From the NCBI GenBank assembly GCA_963741565.1, contig CAVUIK010000014.1, positions 13,005-77,004 of the forward strand: 64,000 nucleotides of DNA, given 5' to 3'. Numbering within the stretch: the first letter of the stretch is position 1; each line of letters starts with the position of its first letter. This DNA comes from Ga0077555 sp963741565 (lineage in GTDB: Bacteria > Pseudomonadota > Alphaproteobacteria > Rhizobiales > Hyphomicrobiaceae). Shown one piece after another: positions 63,539 to 64,000 of this stretch. The translations under genes and the position numbers were made by a program. The notes below the pieces were generated by a model. It was not told the DNA's origin. It made no database searches and saw only the letters and a list, made by a program, of their open reading frames with translations.

Positions 63539-64000
63539 CGCTGCTCGATCCGTTCGTATGCGCGGATCATCGCGGCGTATCCGGGCATGGTCGCGAGGAG
63601 TTCGTCGTGCGATCCCGTCGCGCGAAGCTTCCCGTCCTCGAGGTAAAGGATCCGGTCGGCCAGGCGGATCGTCGACAAGCGATACGCGACGACGACGAGG
63701 GTCGTTCGGAGCTCGGCGCGGAGCGCCCCGAGGACTGGGCCTCGATGGTGGGGTCCACCGCGGAGGTCGCGTCGTCGAGGATCAAGAGTCGCGGCTGCCG
63801 GACCAGCGCCCGTGCGAGCGCGATCCGCTGCCGCTGGCCGCCCAAAAGGGTGTGCCCGCGCTCGCCGACCACGGTGTCGAGACCGCGCGGCAGCGCGCGG
63901 ATGAACCGCTCGGCTTGGCGATCCGGGCGGCCCGCTCCACCTCGTCGTTGGTCGCTCCCGTATCCAGCGCGATGTTGTCGCGGACGCTGGCGGCGAACAG
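63535..64000 (-). CDS. Second ABC exporter half-transporter, C-terminal part (partial)
   Basis: Only the end of the nucleotide-binding domain is inside the window: FAASVRDNIALDTGATNDEV, VGERGHTLLGGQRQRIALAR (signature LLGGQRQ), LLILDDATSAVDPTIEAQ, then RLADRILYLEDG-like and a C-terminal YAAMIRAYERIEQR in other frames. One-base losses are near 63925 and 63738. It lies upstream of the other half-transporter, as in heterodimeric exporter pairs of Actinobacteria. Confidence 0.82.
   Translation of the reverse strand, partial: CSPPASATTSRWIRERPTTRWSGPPGSPSRAVHPRAAARSRHRGRRARAHPFGRPAAADRARTGAGPAAATLDPRRRDLRGGPHHRGPVLGALRAELRTTLVVVAYRLSTIRLADRILYLEDGKLRATGSHDELLATMPGYAAMIRAYERIEQR

Overview
Most of this window (1 to about 57.88 kb) reads as one chromosome segment of an alphaproteobacterium, probably a Hyphomicrobiales chemolithotroph. 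The reasons are sulfur-oxidising heterodisulfide reductase-like (sHdr) genes with radical SAM lipoate-assembly genes and soxB, a cbb3 oxidase operon, CRP/FNR-type palindromes, Rhizobiales-style intergenic repeats and high GC. The last ~6.1 kb has a different gene repertoire (crgA, which is specific to Actinobacteria, penicillin acylase, two ABC exporter halves, an NAD-glutamate-type dehydrogenase). It joins the first part abruptly inside ccoG at about 57,880-57,890, so the window is best read as a chimeric assembly, or much less likely a very recent transfer.

Layout. 0-9.5 kb, all on the minus strand: a TPP-dependent enzyme, soxB, two LipS-type radical SAM proteins, a glutamine-amidotransferase-like protein, hdrC, a VOC protein, hdrB and the first codons of an hdrA-like flavoprotein. 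9.7-11.7 kb: an SDR dehydrogenase and a protein built from 87-residue tandem repeats. 13.4-20.6 kb: a tightly coupled operon for uptake and catabolism of a sugar, probably an amino sugar (ABC ATPase, two permeases, binding protein, unidentified TIM-barrel-like protein, ROK kinase, NagB-type deaminase). 20.7-24.3 kb: a decayed mobile region with RHS fragments, tRNA-Gly(CCC), an orphan HepT-like protein, an IS630 transposase and a dead autotransporter barrel.

24.7-45 kb: a stress and low-oxygen region with an FNT channel, a broken P1B-ATPase-hemerythrin fusion, a MacAB-type exporter, a P2-type cation ATPase, small cytochromes c, a PCMT-erythromycin esterase fusion, CbpA/CbpM and a CBS-BON protein. 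45-52.7 kb: divergent DevBCA-type ABC and RND efflux loci that share a palindromic site. 53-57.9 kb: ccoNOQP and ccoG, cut off at the junction. TTGAT-N4-ATCAA-like palindromes stand before several of these units, suggesting one FixK/FNR/Dnr-type regulon over roughly 29-57 kb.

Many reading frames carry single-base indels, often in short homopolymers: soxB, ccoO, the P1B-ATPase, a quinone reductase, and nearly every long gene after 57.9 kb. Much of the apparent pseudogenisation may therefore be uncorrected sequencing error. The exception is the autotransporter remnant, which carries nonsense codons without frameshifts.
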